The notes beneath the pieces are model-generated. The model did no database searches. It was not told the DNA's origin and was given only the letters and a program-made list of their open reading frames with translations. Shown here piece after piece: positions 33,218-41,535 of a DNA stretch of 64,000 nucleotides. Position 1 is the first letter of the stretch; each line of letters opens with the position of its first letter. The stretch is taken from contig NZ_JANUCA010000004.1 in assembly GCF_024807145.1 (NCBI RefSeq), positions 62,001 through 126,000 on the forward strand. The letters run 5' to 3'. The DNA comes from Microbacterium sp. AK031 (GTDB taxonomy: Bacteria; Actinomycetota; Actinomycetes; Actinomycetales; Microbacteriaceae). The position numbers and the translations under genes were made by a program.

Positions 33218-33975
33218 GCCGCGACCTCGGCCGCGAGCATGTACGCGGCGATCTGCTCGGCACTCTGGCGGGGGTGGTCTGCGACGATGCGACCATCGCC
33301 GAGGTAAAGCACCCGATCGGCGTGGCTGGCGGCGATCGCGTCGTGCGTGACCATGGCGATGGACTGGCCGTGGTCGCGGCTCGCCGCCGACAGCAGCTGC
33401 AGCACCTCGCGGCCGGTCGCCGAGTCGAGGTTGCCGGTGGGCTCATCCGCGAACACGAGGTCGGGCGCCGTGGCGAGCGCGCGGGCGATGGCCACGCGCT
33501 GCTGCTGTCCGCCCGAGAGCTCGTGCGGGCGGTGCCGCAGACGCGCACCGAGGCCGAGGGTCTCGACGAGTCCGTCGATCCTCGCGCTTTCGATGGCACT
33601 CGGACGGCGGCCGTCGAGTTCGAACGGCAGCAGGATGTTGCCGAGCGCGTCGAGCGTCGGCACCAGGTTGAACGCCTGGAAGATGAACCCGACGCGGCGG
33701 CGGCGCAGGATCGTGAGGTCGAGGTCTCCGAGCCCGGTGATCTCGGTGTCGCCGATCCATGCGCGCCCCTCGGTGGGGGCATCGAGTCCGGCCATGATGT
33801 GCATGAGGGTCGACTTGCCGGAGCCGCTGGGCCCCATGATCGCGGTGAACTGCCCGCGGCGGATGCCGACGCTGATGTCGTCGAGAGCCGTGACGGCGCT
33901 CCCGCCCGTGCCGTAGGACTTCGTGAGGTGCTGCACGCGGGCTGCGAGCCCGAGGTCTGTGGTCGTGATCTCCAT
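33214..33975 (-). CDS. ABC transporter ATP-binding protein (MacB/LolD type)
   Basis: A 253-residue ATPase. Walker [10 protein letters not shown] (near 51-59), signature LSGGQQQR (near 152), Walker [13 protein letters not shown] (near 172) and the H-loop MVTHD are all intact. The TGNLD ending is typical of the MacB/LolD branch. It energises the FtsX-like permease encoded immediately downstream. Its neighbour on the downstream-coordinate side is a NarL-type two-component pair on the same strand, an arrangement often used to control such transporters. Confidence 0.92.
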   Translation of the reverse strand: MEITTTDLGLAARVQHLTKSYGTGGSAVTALDDISVGIRRGQFTAIMGPSGSGKSTLMHIMAGLDAPTEGRAWIGDTEITGLGDLDLTILRRRRVGFIFQAFNLVPTLDALGNILLPFELDGRRPSAIESARIDGLVETLGLGARLRHRPHELSGGQQQRVAIARALATAPDLVFADEPTGNLDSATGREVLQLLSAASRDHGQSIAMVTHDAIAASHADRVLYLGDGRIVADHPRQSAEQIAAYMLAAEVAA

Positions 33976-34063
33976 ACCTACGACGCTACGAAGAGCGGAT
34001 GCTGCGGCGCATCGCCCGTGCGCAGCATCCGTCTACATCTGAAGGATGATCTCGGGCGGTGGA

Positions 34064-34699
34064 TCAGTTCAGCCCGTGCTCGAACGCGAAGACCACGAGC
34101 TGCACCCGGTCGCGCAGGGCGAGTTTGGTGAGGATGCGACTGATGTGCGTCTTCACGGTGGCCTCGCTGAGGAATTCGCGCCCGGCGATCTCGGCATTGG
34201 AAAGTCCGCGGGCAGCGAGCGCGAAGATCTCGCGCTCACGATCGGTCAACGACGCATAGGCAGGAGGCACCGGCTTCGCCGCCTCGGTGAAGTGCGCGAA
34301 CAGCTCGCGTGTGGCGGATGCTGCGATCACGTTCGACCCGGAATGCACGGTGCGGATCGCCGCCAGAAGGAACTCCGGCTCTGCATCTTTCAGCAGGAAC
34401 CCGCTCGCCCCTTGCCTGATCGCGCGCGCTGCAGCCTCGTCGAGGTCGAAGGTCGTGAGCATGACGACCTTCGGTGCGTCCGGCGACTTCAGGAGCTCGG
34501 CCGTGGCGGTCAGTCCGTCCATCACCGGCATCCGGATGTCCATGAGCACCACATCCGGTGCCGTGTGTGCGACAGCGGCGAGCGCCTCCTGCCCGTTGCC
34601 GGCCTCCGCGACGACCTCCATGTCGGGCTGGGATGAGACCAGCATCCGAATGCCTGCGCGGAAAAGCGCCTGGTCGTCGACCAACAGCACCCGGATCAT
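34064..34699 (-). CDS. NarL/LuxR-family response regulator
   Basis: A 211-residue DNA-binding response regulator. The receiver domain occupies 1-120 with acidic pocket Asp8/Asp9, phospho-acceptor Asp54 (VVLMDIRMP) and conserved Lys near 104 (FLLKDAE). The LuxR-type HTH is at 148-205 (LTDREREIFALAARGLSNAE and VKTHISRIL). Its ATG overlaps the kinase stop by 4 bp. Regulation of the adjacent MacB-type ABC genes is likely but not shown by sequence. Confidence 0.93.
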   Translation of the reverse strand: MIRVLLVDDQALFRAGIRMLVSSQPDMEVVAEAGNGQEALAAVAHTAPDVVLMDIRMPVMDGLTATAELLKSPDAPKVVMLTTFDLDEAAARAIRQGASGFLLKDAEPEFLLAAIRTVHSGSNVIAASATRELFAHFTEAAKPVPPAYASLTDREREIFALAARGLSNAEIAGREFLSEATVKTHISRILTKLALRDRVQLVVFAFEHGLN

Positions 34700-35913
34700 G
34701 AATCTCCTCCTGTAGCGGCCTGCATCTCGGACGCAGTCCCGATCGGCAGGTTCGCACGAACGACGAACTCGTCGCCCGTGCGCGCGGCCGTGAGCGAACC
34801 GCCGACGAGCTGCGCGCGCTCCCGCATGCCGACCAGACCGTGCCCTCCGGGAACGCCCACCACCGGAGCGGGGACGACAGCGTTTCGCACTTCGACCTCG
34901 ACCCGATCAGGCAGCCATGCCAGATGGATGTCGACCACCCCGCCGGTGCCGTGCCGGATGGCGTTGGTCAGCGCCTCCTGCAGGATGCGGTAGACCGCGA
35001 GCTGGATCGCTCCAGGGGGCTCCCCCGGCGGCATGGGATCGACCGTGACGCGCGACTCGACGCCGGCCTGCCGCACCTGGCTGAACAGCTGCTCGAGGTC
35101 GGCGATGGTGGGCTGAGGTCCGTCGCCCTGGCGGTGGCGCAGTTGCGTGAGCAGCATCCGCACGTCGGACAGCGCGGAGCGGGCGGTCTGGGAGATGGTG
35201 CCCAGCGCTTCGGTCGCCACCTGCGGATCGGATGCCGCGGCGTAGCGCGCCCCATCGGATTGCGCCACGATCACGGCAAGCGAATGCGCGACGACGTCGT
35301 GCATGTCGCGGGCGATGCGCACCCGCTCCTGTTCCTCCGCCGTGGCGATCTCCGCACGCGTCTGCGCTTCGCGGCTGACGCGCCAGCGCAGCACCATGCG
35401 CCATCCGAAACCGCCCAGCCAGGGCGAACCGAGCGCGAGGATGCTCATGAAAGCGAGCAGCACGAAGGTGGCGACGGTGCTGGAGATTCCGGCCGCGAAG
35501 AACTGACCAGTGCTGAAGGCGATGTACGTCGCGGCGATGATCCCGCCGACGAAAGACGAGACGAGACCCGCCCAGAAGACACGAGTCGTGCCCCAGGCGG
35601 CCGTCGCGTAGAGCACGCCGAGGATCGCGACGTTGATCGGAAGCGGCCCGAGACCTGCGGCCATCTGGACGATCGCACCGACCCAGGCGACGGCCAACGC
35701 TATGCCCGGCACGAGCCGCCCGATCGCGACGGCGCCGCACTGCAGCACCGCGGCGACGACGAGGCCGCCGATGCCGACGGCCTCGGGGACCGTGGAGCTG
35801 ATGTTCCCCGGCGCATAGAACGCGAGCGACGTGGGAGTGAAGATCGCGAACAGCACGAACGCCCCGACGATGTCGAGGACGAGCGAGGTGCGGGACAGCG
35901 GGCGGATCACCAT
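34696..35913 (-). CDS. two-component sensor histidine kinase (HisKA_3 type)
   Basis: A 405-residue kinase with four or five membrane segments in residues 15-165 and no large extracellular domain, so it may sense a membrane or intramembrane signal. The phospho-accepting His is at about 205 in ARDMHDVVAHSL. The ATPase domain shows LQEALTNAIRHG and the G-box HGLVGMRERA. The true start may be the GTG directly after this ATG, since TAGCGT lies 6 nt before that GTG and there is no ribosome site. Partner of the NarL-type regulator. Confidence 0.92.
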   Translation of the reverse strand: MVIRPLSRTSLVLDIVGAFVLFAIFTPTSLAFYAPGNISSTVPEAVGIGGLVVAAVLQCGAVAIGRLVPGIALAVAWVGAIVQMAAGLGPLPINVAILGVLYATAAWGTTRVFWAGLVSSFVGGIIAATYIAFSTGQFFAAGISSTVATFVLLAFMSILALGSPWLGGFGWRMVLRWRVSREAQTRAEIATAEEQERVRIARDMHDVVAHSLAVIVAQSDGARYAAASDPQVATEALGTISQTARSALSDVRMLLTQLRHRQGDGPQPTIADLEQLFSQVRQAGVESRVTVDPMPPGEPPGAIQLAVYRILQEALTNAIRHGTGGVVDIHLAWLPDRVEVEVRNAVVPAPVVGVPGGHGLVGMRERAQLVGGSLTAARTGDEFVVRANLPIGTASEMQAATGGDS

Positions 35914-35971
35914 CTCACGCTACGCGAGGCGCCGGCCGCCGGCATCCGCCCAGCGATGTATCCGGCGGTTG

Positions 35972-36763
35972 TCAGGCGCGCGCGAGGATCTCGCCGTGCG
36001 GCACGAGGTACCAGCCATCGGCGGCGTCGGACCAGGCGCGCCAGGCCCGGCTGATGCGCTGCAGATCAGCGGTCGTCGCGAAGCCGTCGTCCACGAGCTG
36101 CCGCGCGAGCGCCGATTCGACGATGCGGTCCGCCCACATGCCGCCCCACCATACGCGCTCCTCTGCGGTCGCGTAGCACCAGGTGGATGCTGTCGCGGTG
36201 ACGTCTTCGAATCCCGCAGCCCGTGCCCACGAGAGCAGTCGGCGCCCGGCATCCGGCTCGCCGCCGTTCGCGCGCGCGGCCGCCCGGTACAGCTGCAGCC
36301 ACTCGTCGAGATCGGGCGTCAGCGGAAACCAGATGAACCCGGCGTAGTCGGCGTCGCGCGCGGCGACCAGCCCGCCCGGTTTCGTGACCCGACGCATCTC
36401 GCGCAGGGCCTGCACCGGGTCGGCGACGTGCTGCAGCACCTGGTGCGTGTGCACGATGTCGAAGCTGTCGTCGGAGAAGCTCAAGGCGTGCGCATCTTCG
36501 ACCGAGAAGGCGATGTTCGACACGCCCTGCGCTGTCGCGAGCTGCTGCGACAACGCGAGCTCGGCCTCGCCGATCTCTGTCGCAGTGACGTGGGCGACGT
36601 GCTGCGCGAAGTCCATCGTGATCGTGCCGGGGCCCGCGCCGACATCGAGGAGCCGCGCGTCCGGAGACAGATGAGGGCGCAGATACTCGGCCGAGTTCGC
36701 GATCGTGCGATTGCTGTGCGAGCGCAGCACCGACTCGTGGTGCCCGTGGGTGTAGGTGGCCAT
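35972..36763 (-). CDS. class I SAM-dependent methyltransferase
   Basis: A 263-residue methyltransferase of the UbiE/ubiquinone-biosynthesis-like group. SAM motif I is LLDVGAGPGTITMDFA (near 38-53), acidic motif TATEIGEAEL (near 59), and post-motifs DAHALSFSDDSFDIVH and VLQHVADP. It lies directly before menE on the same strand, but the menaquinone methyltransferase MenG would have different landmarks, so a quinone role is only a possibility. ATG 36761-36763 has a GGGAG site. Confidence 0.82.
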   Translation of the reverse strand: MATYTHGHHESVLRSHSNRTIANSAEYLRPHLSPDARLLDVGAGPGTITMDFAQHVAHVTATEIGEAELALSQQLATAQGVSNIAFSVEDAHALSFSDDSFDIVHTHQVLQHVADPVQALREMRRVTKPGGLVAARDADYAGFIWFPLTPDLDEWLQLYRAAARANGGEPDAGRRLLSWARAAGFEDVTATASTWCYATAEERVWWGGMWADRIVESALARQLVDDGFATTADLQRISRAWRAWSDAADGWYLVPHGEILARA

Positions 36764-36783
36764 GTTCTCCCTCTCCGGAGCTC

Positions 36784-37944
36784 TCAGTGCAGCTCGGCGG
36801 CGAGGCGACGGATCGCCTCGCGGTCGGGCTTGCCGGAGCTCAGCGTCTGGATCTCGTCGACGATGATCATGCGCGCGGGCCTGGCCGCTTTGCCGAGTTC
36901 TTCCGCGACGACCGCACGCGCGTGCTCGAGCTGCTCGGATTCGCTGCGACGGAGCGCATCGCCACGCTCGGCGACGATGACGGATGCTTCGCCCCACCGT
37001 TCATCGTCGACACCGACGACGACAGCGCCGGTGAGACCCGGGATGCTGCGGACGATCCGTTCGACGCGGTCGAGGGAGATGTTGACGCCGCCGGAGACGA
37101 TCACGTTGTCGGCACGCCCGTGCACCCGCACGATGCCGTCTTCGACGATGCCGAGGTCGCCGGTGCGATACCAGCGGATGCCGAGCTCATCGCGCACGAA
37201 GGTGGTCTCGGTGAGGACGGGATCGCCGAGGTAGCCGTCCGCGAGCATGGGCCCGGCGATGCTCAGTTCGCCGTCGACGGCCTTCACCGCGACCGTGTCC
37301 AGCGGCACGCCGTCGTACACGCATCCGCCGCTCGTCTCGGTCGAGCCGTAGGTGCGCACGAGGCGCGCGCCGAGTTCGGCGGCGCGTTCCCGCATCGGCG
37401 CCGGCAGTGCCTGTCCGCCGACGAGGATCGCCGAATACGCCTGGAGCGCTGCGAGCACCGTGGTGTCTTCGACAGCCGCGTCGAGCAGGGTCGCGACCTG
37501 CGCCGGCACGAGGGACGTGAACAGTTGCTCGTCGTGGCCGCGCAGCATCGGCAGAGTCGCCTCGGCGAAGCTTCGGGCCGAGAACCCGCCGTCCAGCACG
37601 ACGGGGGTCGTTCCGGCGAGGATGGAGCGCGCGAGCACCTGCAGGCCGGCGACGTAGCCGGCGGGCAGGGCGAGCAGCCAGCTGCCGGATCCGATACGAG
37701 CAGCGGTGGCCTCTGCCCCCGCGCGCAGCGCCTCGGCGCTCAGCACGACGCGCTTCGGGATGCCGCTCGATCCGGAGGTTCCGACGACCACCGCCGTGCC
37801 GTCGTCCACGGTCTCGGAATGGTCCCCCGACTCCCCGAGGCCCAGCATCCCCAACCCGAGCGCGGGGCCGCCGTCGAGCGCCCGGGCGAGATCGCGTTGC
37901 AGCTGCGCGGCGTCCTCGGCCTGTGTGGCGATGAGTTGCGTCAT
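36784..37944 (-). CDS. menE: o-succinylbenzoate--CoA ligase
   Basis: An AMP-forming ligase, 386 residues, that activates o-succinylbenzoate with CoA for menaquinone synthesis. It is short compared with other acyl-CoA ligases, which is normal for actinobacterial MenE. The P-loop VVVGTSGSSGIPKRVVLS is near 50-67, YGSTETSGG near 218, YRTGDLG near 275, and the C-terminal lysine motif SSGKPDR near 372. The ATG at 37942-37944 lacks a strong ribosome site; it lies 19 bp after menB, and co-transcription supports the assignment. Confidence 0.9.
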   Translation of the reverse strand: MTQLIATQAEDAAQLQRDLARALDGGPALGLGMLGLGESGDHSETVDDGTAVVVGTSGSSGIPKRVVLSAEALRAGAEATAARIGSGSWLLALPAGYVAGLQVLARSILAGTTPVVLDGGFSARSFAEATLPMLRGHDEQLFTSLVPAQVATLLDAAVEDTTVLAALQAYSAILVGGQALPAPMRERAAELGARLVRTYGSTETSGGCVYDGVPLDTVAVKAVDGELSIAGPMLADGYLGDPVLTETTFVRDELGIRWYRTGDLGIVEDGIVRVHGRADNVIVSGGVNISLDRVERIVRSIPGLTGAVVVGVDDERWGEASVIVAERGDALRRSESEQLEHARAVVAEELGKAARPARMIIVDEIQTLSSGKPDREAIRRLAAELH

Positions 37945-37963
37945 CCGTCGGCGCTCGCGGTTG

Positions 37964-38863
37964 TCAGAAGTGCCAGGGGAACGAGGTCCAGTCGGGATCG
38001 CGCTTCTCGAGGAACGAGTCGCGACCTTCCACTGCCTCATCCGTGCCATAGGCCAGGCGTGTCGCCTCGCCCGCGAACACCTGCTGGCCCACCATGCCGT
38101 CATCGACCGCGTTGAAGGCGAACTTCAGCATCCGGATCGCGGTGGGCGATTTCGTCAGCACGGTGCGCGCCATCTGCAGTGCCTCGCGCTCAAGCTCGGC
38201 GTGCGGTACCACGCGGTTGACGGCGCCCATCTCGTAGGCGCGCTGGGCGGAATATTCCTCGGCGAGGAAGAACACCTCGCGGGCGAACTTCTGACCGGTC
38301 TGCCTCGCCATGTACGCCGAGCCGTAACCGGCGTCGAAACTGCCGACATCGGCATCCGTCTGCTTGAACTTCCCGTGTTCCGCGCTCGCGACGGTCAGGT
38401 CGCACACGACATGCAGCGAGTGCCCGCCGCCGGCGGCCCACCCCGGAACCACGGCGATGACGACCTTGGGCATGAACCGGATCAGTCGCTGCACCTCGAG
38501 GATGTGCAGGCGTCCGGCTCGCGCCGGGTCGGCCACTGTGGCTTCGTCATCCGAGTACTTGTAGCCGTCCCGCCCTCGGATGCGCTGGTCGCCGCCGGAG
38601 CAGAACGCCCAGCCGCCGTCCTTCGCGCTCGGCCCGTTGCCCGTGAGCAGCACTGCGCCGATCTTGGGATCCTGACGGGCGATGTCGAGCGCCCGATACA
38701 GCTCGTCCACGGTGTGCGGCCGGAAGGCGTTGCGCACTTCAGGACGGTCGAACGCGATGCGGGCGACGCCGCCGTCATGCGTGACGTGCGCGGTGATGTC
38801 GGTGTAATCCTCGGCGCCGGGCGCGAGCACCCATTCTGCGGGATCGAAGAGTTCGGAGACCAT
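37964..38863 (-). CDS. menB: 1,4-dihydroxy-2-naphthoyl-CoA synthase
   Basis: A crotonase-family ring-closing enzyme of the menaquinone pathway, 299 residues. MenB-specific features are CSGGDQRIRG near 88-97, PGWAAGGGHSLHVVCDLT near 140-157, and the conserved VGSFDAGYGSAYMARQTG near 175-192, plus the C-terminal WTSFPWHF. The start ATG has TAGGCT exactly 6 nt ahead and no ribosome site, predicting a leaderless menB-menE transcript. Confidence 0.95.
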   Translation of the reverse strand: MVSELFDPAEWVLAPGAEDYTDITAHVTHDGGVARIAFDRPEVRNAFRPHTVDELYRALDIARQDPKIGAVLLTGNGPSAKDGGWAFCSGGDQRIRGRDGYKYSDDEATVADPARAGRLHILEVQRLIRFMPKVVIAVVPGWAAGGGHSLHVVCDLTVASAEHGKFKQTDADVGSFDAGYGSAYMARQTGQKFAREVFFLAEEYSAQRAYEMGAVNRVVPHAELEREALQMARTVLTKSPTAIRMLKFAFNAVDDGMVGQQVFAGEATRLAYGTDEAVEGRDSFLEKRDPDWTSFPWHF

Positions 38864-38869
38864 GGGATC

Positions 38870-38875
38870 AGCCTA
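38870..38875 (-). promoter_or_regulatory. -10 hexamer TAGGCT, menB leaderless promoter
   Basis: TAGGCT is followed by 6 nt and the menB ATG on the minus strand. Confidence 0.6.
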
Positions 38876-38895
38876 TTCCTTCGGCATCCAGCCGC

Positions 38896-39885
38896 TCAGC
38901 CCGCGCGACGAGCCTTGAGCCAGCCGTCGATGCTGTCCCAGACGGCGATGCCGACGATGCAGGCACCAGTCAGCACCGCCAGGATGCGGTAGATGCCACC
39001 CTGTGCCGCTGACTCGGCGGCGCCGGCGGCGAATCCTTCTCCACCGGCCGTCGTGACGAACTCCAGGAACTCCGGGTTCACGAGCTGCCCGGTCGCCAGC
39101 AGCACGACTGCGAAACCGGCGAACACGGCGGCGAGCACGGTGTTCATCGCGGCCAGCGTCCGCGTCCAACGGCCCCGACCGTACACGAAGAACGCCAGCG
39201 CGCCCTCGGCACCCATCACGACGAACAGCCCAGTGATCCACCATGGCCAGAGTTCGGGGTTCAGGATCGGGATCGGGTCGGCCCCCGTGGGGAAGAACCC
39301 GTGGAAATGGTCCCACAGCACCGCCCCGGCCATGATGAGGAGAAACACGATCGAGCCGATCAGGTCGCGGCGCCCCGCGCCCTGCTCAGAGGGCTCAGGG
39401 AGCATATCGATGTTCCAGACCACTCCGGTGTCCGCACCGGTGCGCTCCAGCACGAAGAAGACGAGCGTGGTCCAGAAGCAGAGGTGGACGATGACGGAGA
39501 GGGTGACGGCGACCGTCTGGCCGATGATCTCTCCCACGGGGGCATTCGAGATCGTGAGGCCGAGTGCGACCGCGGCAGCGGCGCTGACGGGGACGATCCA
39601 CAACAGCAGCTTCAGAAGTCGCCACCAGGTGAGGTAGTACCGCGGGCCGATCAGGTGCAGCGGACGATCGGCGTAGCTCGCGGCGAGGATGCCCGGATCG
39701 CCGAGCTCGGTCAACACGGCCCGCTCGGCGGAATCCCTCGGCTCGCCCTGGTCGAGCCGCGCCTCGATGGCATCATCGATGGATGCCGCGAGCTCGGCCC
39801 GGACATCGTCCTGGGCGGTGGGCGTGATGCTCTTCACCGTCGCAGCGATGTATCGCTCGGTGAGCGAGGAGCTGGTCGCAGTCAT
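38896..39885 (-). CDS. permease-prefix-domain membrane protein
   Basis: A 329-residue protein. The cytoplasmic head (about 1-80) resembles the helical permease-prefix domain found in proteins paired with PadR regulators; SAERAVLTELGDPGILAASY is its most recognisable stretch. About six membrane segments follow. The ATG (39883-39885) comes 1 nt after the PadR stop and has AGGAGA at 7 nt. Function unknown. Because its regulator gene has lost its 5' end and promoter region, expression of this pair may now be altered. Confidence 0.8.
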   Translation of the reverse strand: MTATSSSLTERYIAATVKSITPTAQDDVRAELAASIDDAIEARLDQGEPRDSAERAVLTELGDPGILAASYADRPLHLIGPRYYLTWWRLLKLLLWIVPVSAAAAVALGLTISNAPVGEIIGQTVAVTLSVIVHLCFWTTLVFFVLERTGADTGVVWNIDMLPEPSEQGAGRRDLIGSIVFLLIMAGAVLWDHFHGFFPTGADPIPILNPELWPWWITGLFVVMGAEGALAFFVYGRGRWTRTLAAMNTVLAAVFAGFAVVLLATGQLVNPEFLEFVTTAGGEGFAAGAAESAAQGGIYRILAVLTGACIVGIAVWDSIDGWLKARRAG

Positions 39886-39886
39886 G

Positions 39887-40162
39887 TCAGTTCTCCTGGT
39901 CTGTGAGGGTGGCGATCGCAGCACTGAGCGCGAGCCAGTCTTGAGTGAGGGTGTCGGCGAGTCGGATGCCCGCGTCCGATGTGCGATAGAACTTGCGAGG
40001 CCGTGCCTCTTCGGTGTTCCACTCGCTGGTCAGGTACTCCTGCTTCTCCAGTCGGCGAAGCAACGGATACAGCGTGTTCGCGTCCGTGGCGAAGCCACGG
40101 CGCTCGAGCTCCTCGAGCAAGCCATAGCCGTAGCCCGGGGTGCGCAGCAACTGCAGACATGC
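39887..40162 (-). pseudogene. PadR-type regulator, 5'-truncated
   Basis: The C-terminal 90 or so residues of a PadR winged-helix regulator. The motifs GYGYGLLEELERRG, DANTLYPLLRRLEKQ and RPRKFYRTSDAG are intact, so recognition helix and wing remain. Homology runs back to codons for ACLQLLRTPG at about 40162 and then stops; roughly 20 N-terminal residues, including the first helix and any normal start, are missing. A TTG at 40148-40150 could open an 87-residue remnant. Beyond the break lies a piece of a GNAT gene on the other strand. Confidence 0.75.
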
Positions 40163-40316
40163 GCTCGCGAACCTGCGGATGCTGCAGGAACATGCCTCGG
40201 ACGTGCACGCGATCTACACCTACAACGCCGGAGTCAACGAGCACATGCTGGCGATCAACCGGCGCCTGGGCTTCACTCCCTCCGAGCTCATGGGCGAGTT
40301 GCAGAAGCGGGCGTGA
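40155..40316 (+). pseudogene. GNAT acetyltransferase, 3' fragment
   Basis: An open frame without a start codon encodes the end of a GNAT acetyltransferase: LANLRMLQEHA, then YTYNAGVNEHMLAINRRLGF and a normal-looking end with TGA at 40314-40316. The NA..N.HMLAIN..LGF pattern is a firm family signature of the last acetyl-CoA-binding helix and strand. The upstream two thirds of the gene is absent. The frame meets the truncated PadR gene head to head at about 40150-40165. Confidence 0.72.
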
Positions 40317-40329
40317 CCCACGCCGCCCA

Positions 40330-40388
40330 TTCCCGTCGCACTTTCTGTCGCCTCTACTGCTCTGAACCGACAGAAATCGCGACGGGAA
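40330..40388. repeat. P1 palindrome, copy A
   Basis: A 59-bp imperfect palindrome. Arms of 21 bp begin TTCCCGTCGCACTTTCTGTC and pair at 19 of 21 positions; the loop is 17 nt. Copy B, with nearly identical arms and the same orientation and geometry, lies exactly 1,100 bp further on, and the AbiEi/DUF559 gene lies between them. Confidence 0.85.
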
Positions 40389-40442
40389 CGGTGGCTGTGG
40401 ACAACTCCGGCGAGCTCGGCCGGACGGTGCGAGTGTGGGGAC

Positions 40443-41423
40443 GTGACCAGAGCTCGTGAGCTGCCGCCGGAGTTGGGGACGGTGTTCAGCGTGCGCGATG
40501 CAGCCGATGCCGGAATCAGCGGAGAGCGGATGCGCAGAGGCGATCTCGCCCGGCCCTTCAGAGGAGTTCGCCAACTCGAGAACCATCCGACTTCGGCGCC
40601 GAATACGGACGATGACTTCGCGATCCAGGCCGCCCGCAGGCGTGCACAGGCATTGGCCTATGCACCGTTGCTCAAAAGTGATCAGTTCTTCAGCTTTGAG
40701 ACCGCGGCCGCGTTCTGGGAGGCGCCTGTGCCGCTGGTCACCGACTCGTTCGGCAATGCTCTCGACGGGGCCGGGCTCGCGCTGCATGTCAGCACACTCG
40801 GAAGCGGCCCTCTCGCACGATCGGCCGCGGTCACCGCGCACCGCGCAGACGCGCGCACATCGCAGTTCGTGATCCGCGATGGCGTGCCCATAAGCACGGC
40901 CGCGACAACCTGGGCGAGCATGGGCGCCCTCTCTGTGCCCGATCTCGTTGCGCTGGGTGACTATTTCTGCCGGTGCTGGCGCTCAGGATTCAACCGCCGA
41001 AACGTCGGACGTGCGCCGCATGCCACCGTTGCCGAGTTGCACGCCGCGATCGCTGCGGGCCGTCGCGTAGGCAATAAGCGGCTGCGGGAGGCGGTGGAGC
41101 TGATACGTGAAGACAGCTGGTCACCCCGCGAGTCGCGCGTACGCTGCGTGCTCGTGACCGCTGGGCTTCCCGAGCCCGCACTCAACGCCGACATCTATGA
41201 CCGTTTCGGCGCGTTCCTCGGCTGCGTCGACATGGTCTACCCCGCAGAGCGGGTCATCGTGGAATACCACGGAACGATCCACAGTCAGCGCTACGCACAG
41301 GATGTCGAGCGCATCGCCGCCCTCCGCGCCGCGGGCTGGACCGTCATCGAGGTCACCGCCGCGTTGCTGAAGCGACCATCCGAGCTCGTTCGCCGTGTCC
41401 GTACGGCGCTGGCCGTGGCGTGA
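40443..41423 (+). CDS. AbiEi-like N-domain + DUF559 endonuclease-fold protein
   Basis: A 326-residue protein. The N-terminal region (about 10-45) resembles the winged-helix head of AbiEi-type antitoxins. The C-terminal region (about 225-325) has the DUF559/Vsr-like PD-(D/E)xK nuclease pattern: Glu in SPRESRVR, Asp in LGCVDMVYPAERVIVEYHG, then RYAQDVERIAALRAAGWTVI. The usual EYDG appears as EYHG. No AbiEii-type toxin partner is next to it. GAGTGT lies 6 nt before the GTG start. Bracketed by the P1 palindromes; a defence or REP-associated role is a guess. Confidence 0.78.
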   Translation: MTRARELPPELGTVFSVRDAADAGISGERMRRGDLARPFRGVRQLENHPTSAPNTDDDFAIQAARRRAQALAYAPLLKSDQFFSFETAAAFWEAPVPLVTDSFGNALDGAGLALHVSTLGSGPLARSAAVTAHRADARTSQFVIRDGVPISTAATTWASMGALSVPDLVALGDYFCRCWRSGFNRRNVGRAPHATVAELHAAIAAGRRVGNKRLREAVELIREDSWSPRESRVRCVLVTAGLPEPALNADIYDRFGAFLGCVDMVYPAERVIVEYHGTIHSQRYAQDVERIAALRAAGWTVIEVTAALLKRPSELVRRVRTALAVA

Positions 41424-41429
41424 GCGTCC

Positions 41430-41488
41430 CTCCCGTCGCACTTTCTGTCGCCTCTGACGCTCCGAGCCGACAGAAATCGCGACGGGAA
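41430..41488. repeat. P1 palindrome, copy B
   Basis: A second copy of the 59-bp palindrome, starting 7 bp after the AbiEi/DUF559 gene stop. Both arms match copy A except at the outermost base; only the loop also differs. It ends 47 bp before menC. Confidence 0.85.
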
Positions 41489-41535
41489 CAGCGGCGGAAC
41501 GGTGGCAGGAACGCTCGGGGAGGCATGATGGGGAC

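Noticed and set aside
40330..41488. An insertion sequence or composite transposon
   Set aside because: No transposase frame is present and the flanking repeats are palindromes in direct orientation, not terminal inverted repeats.
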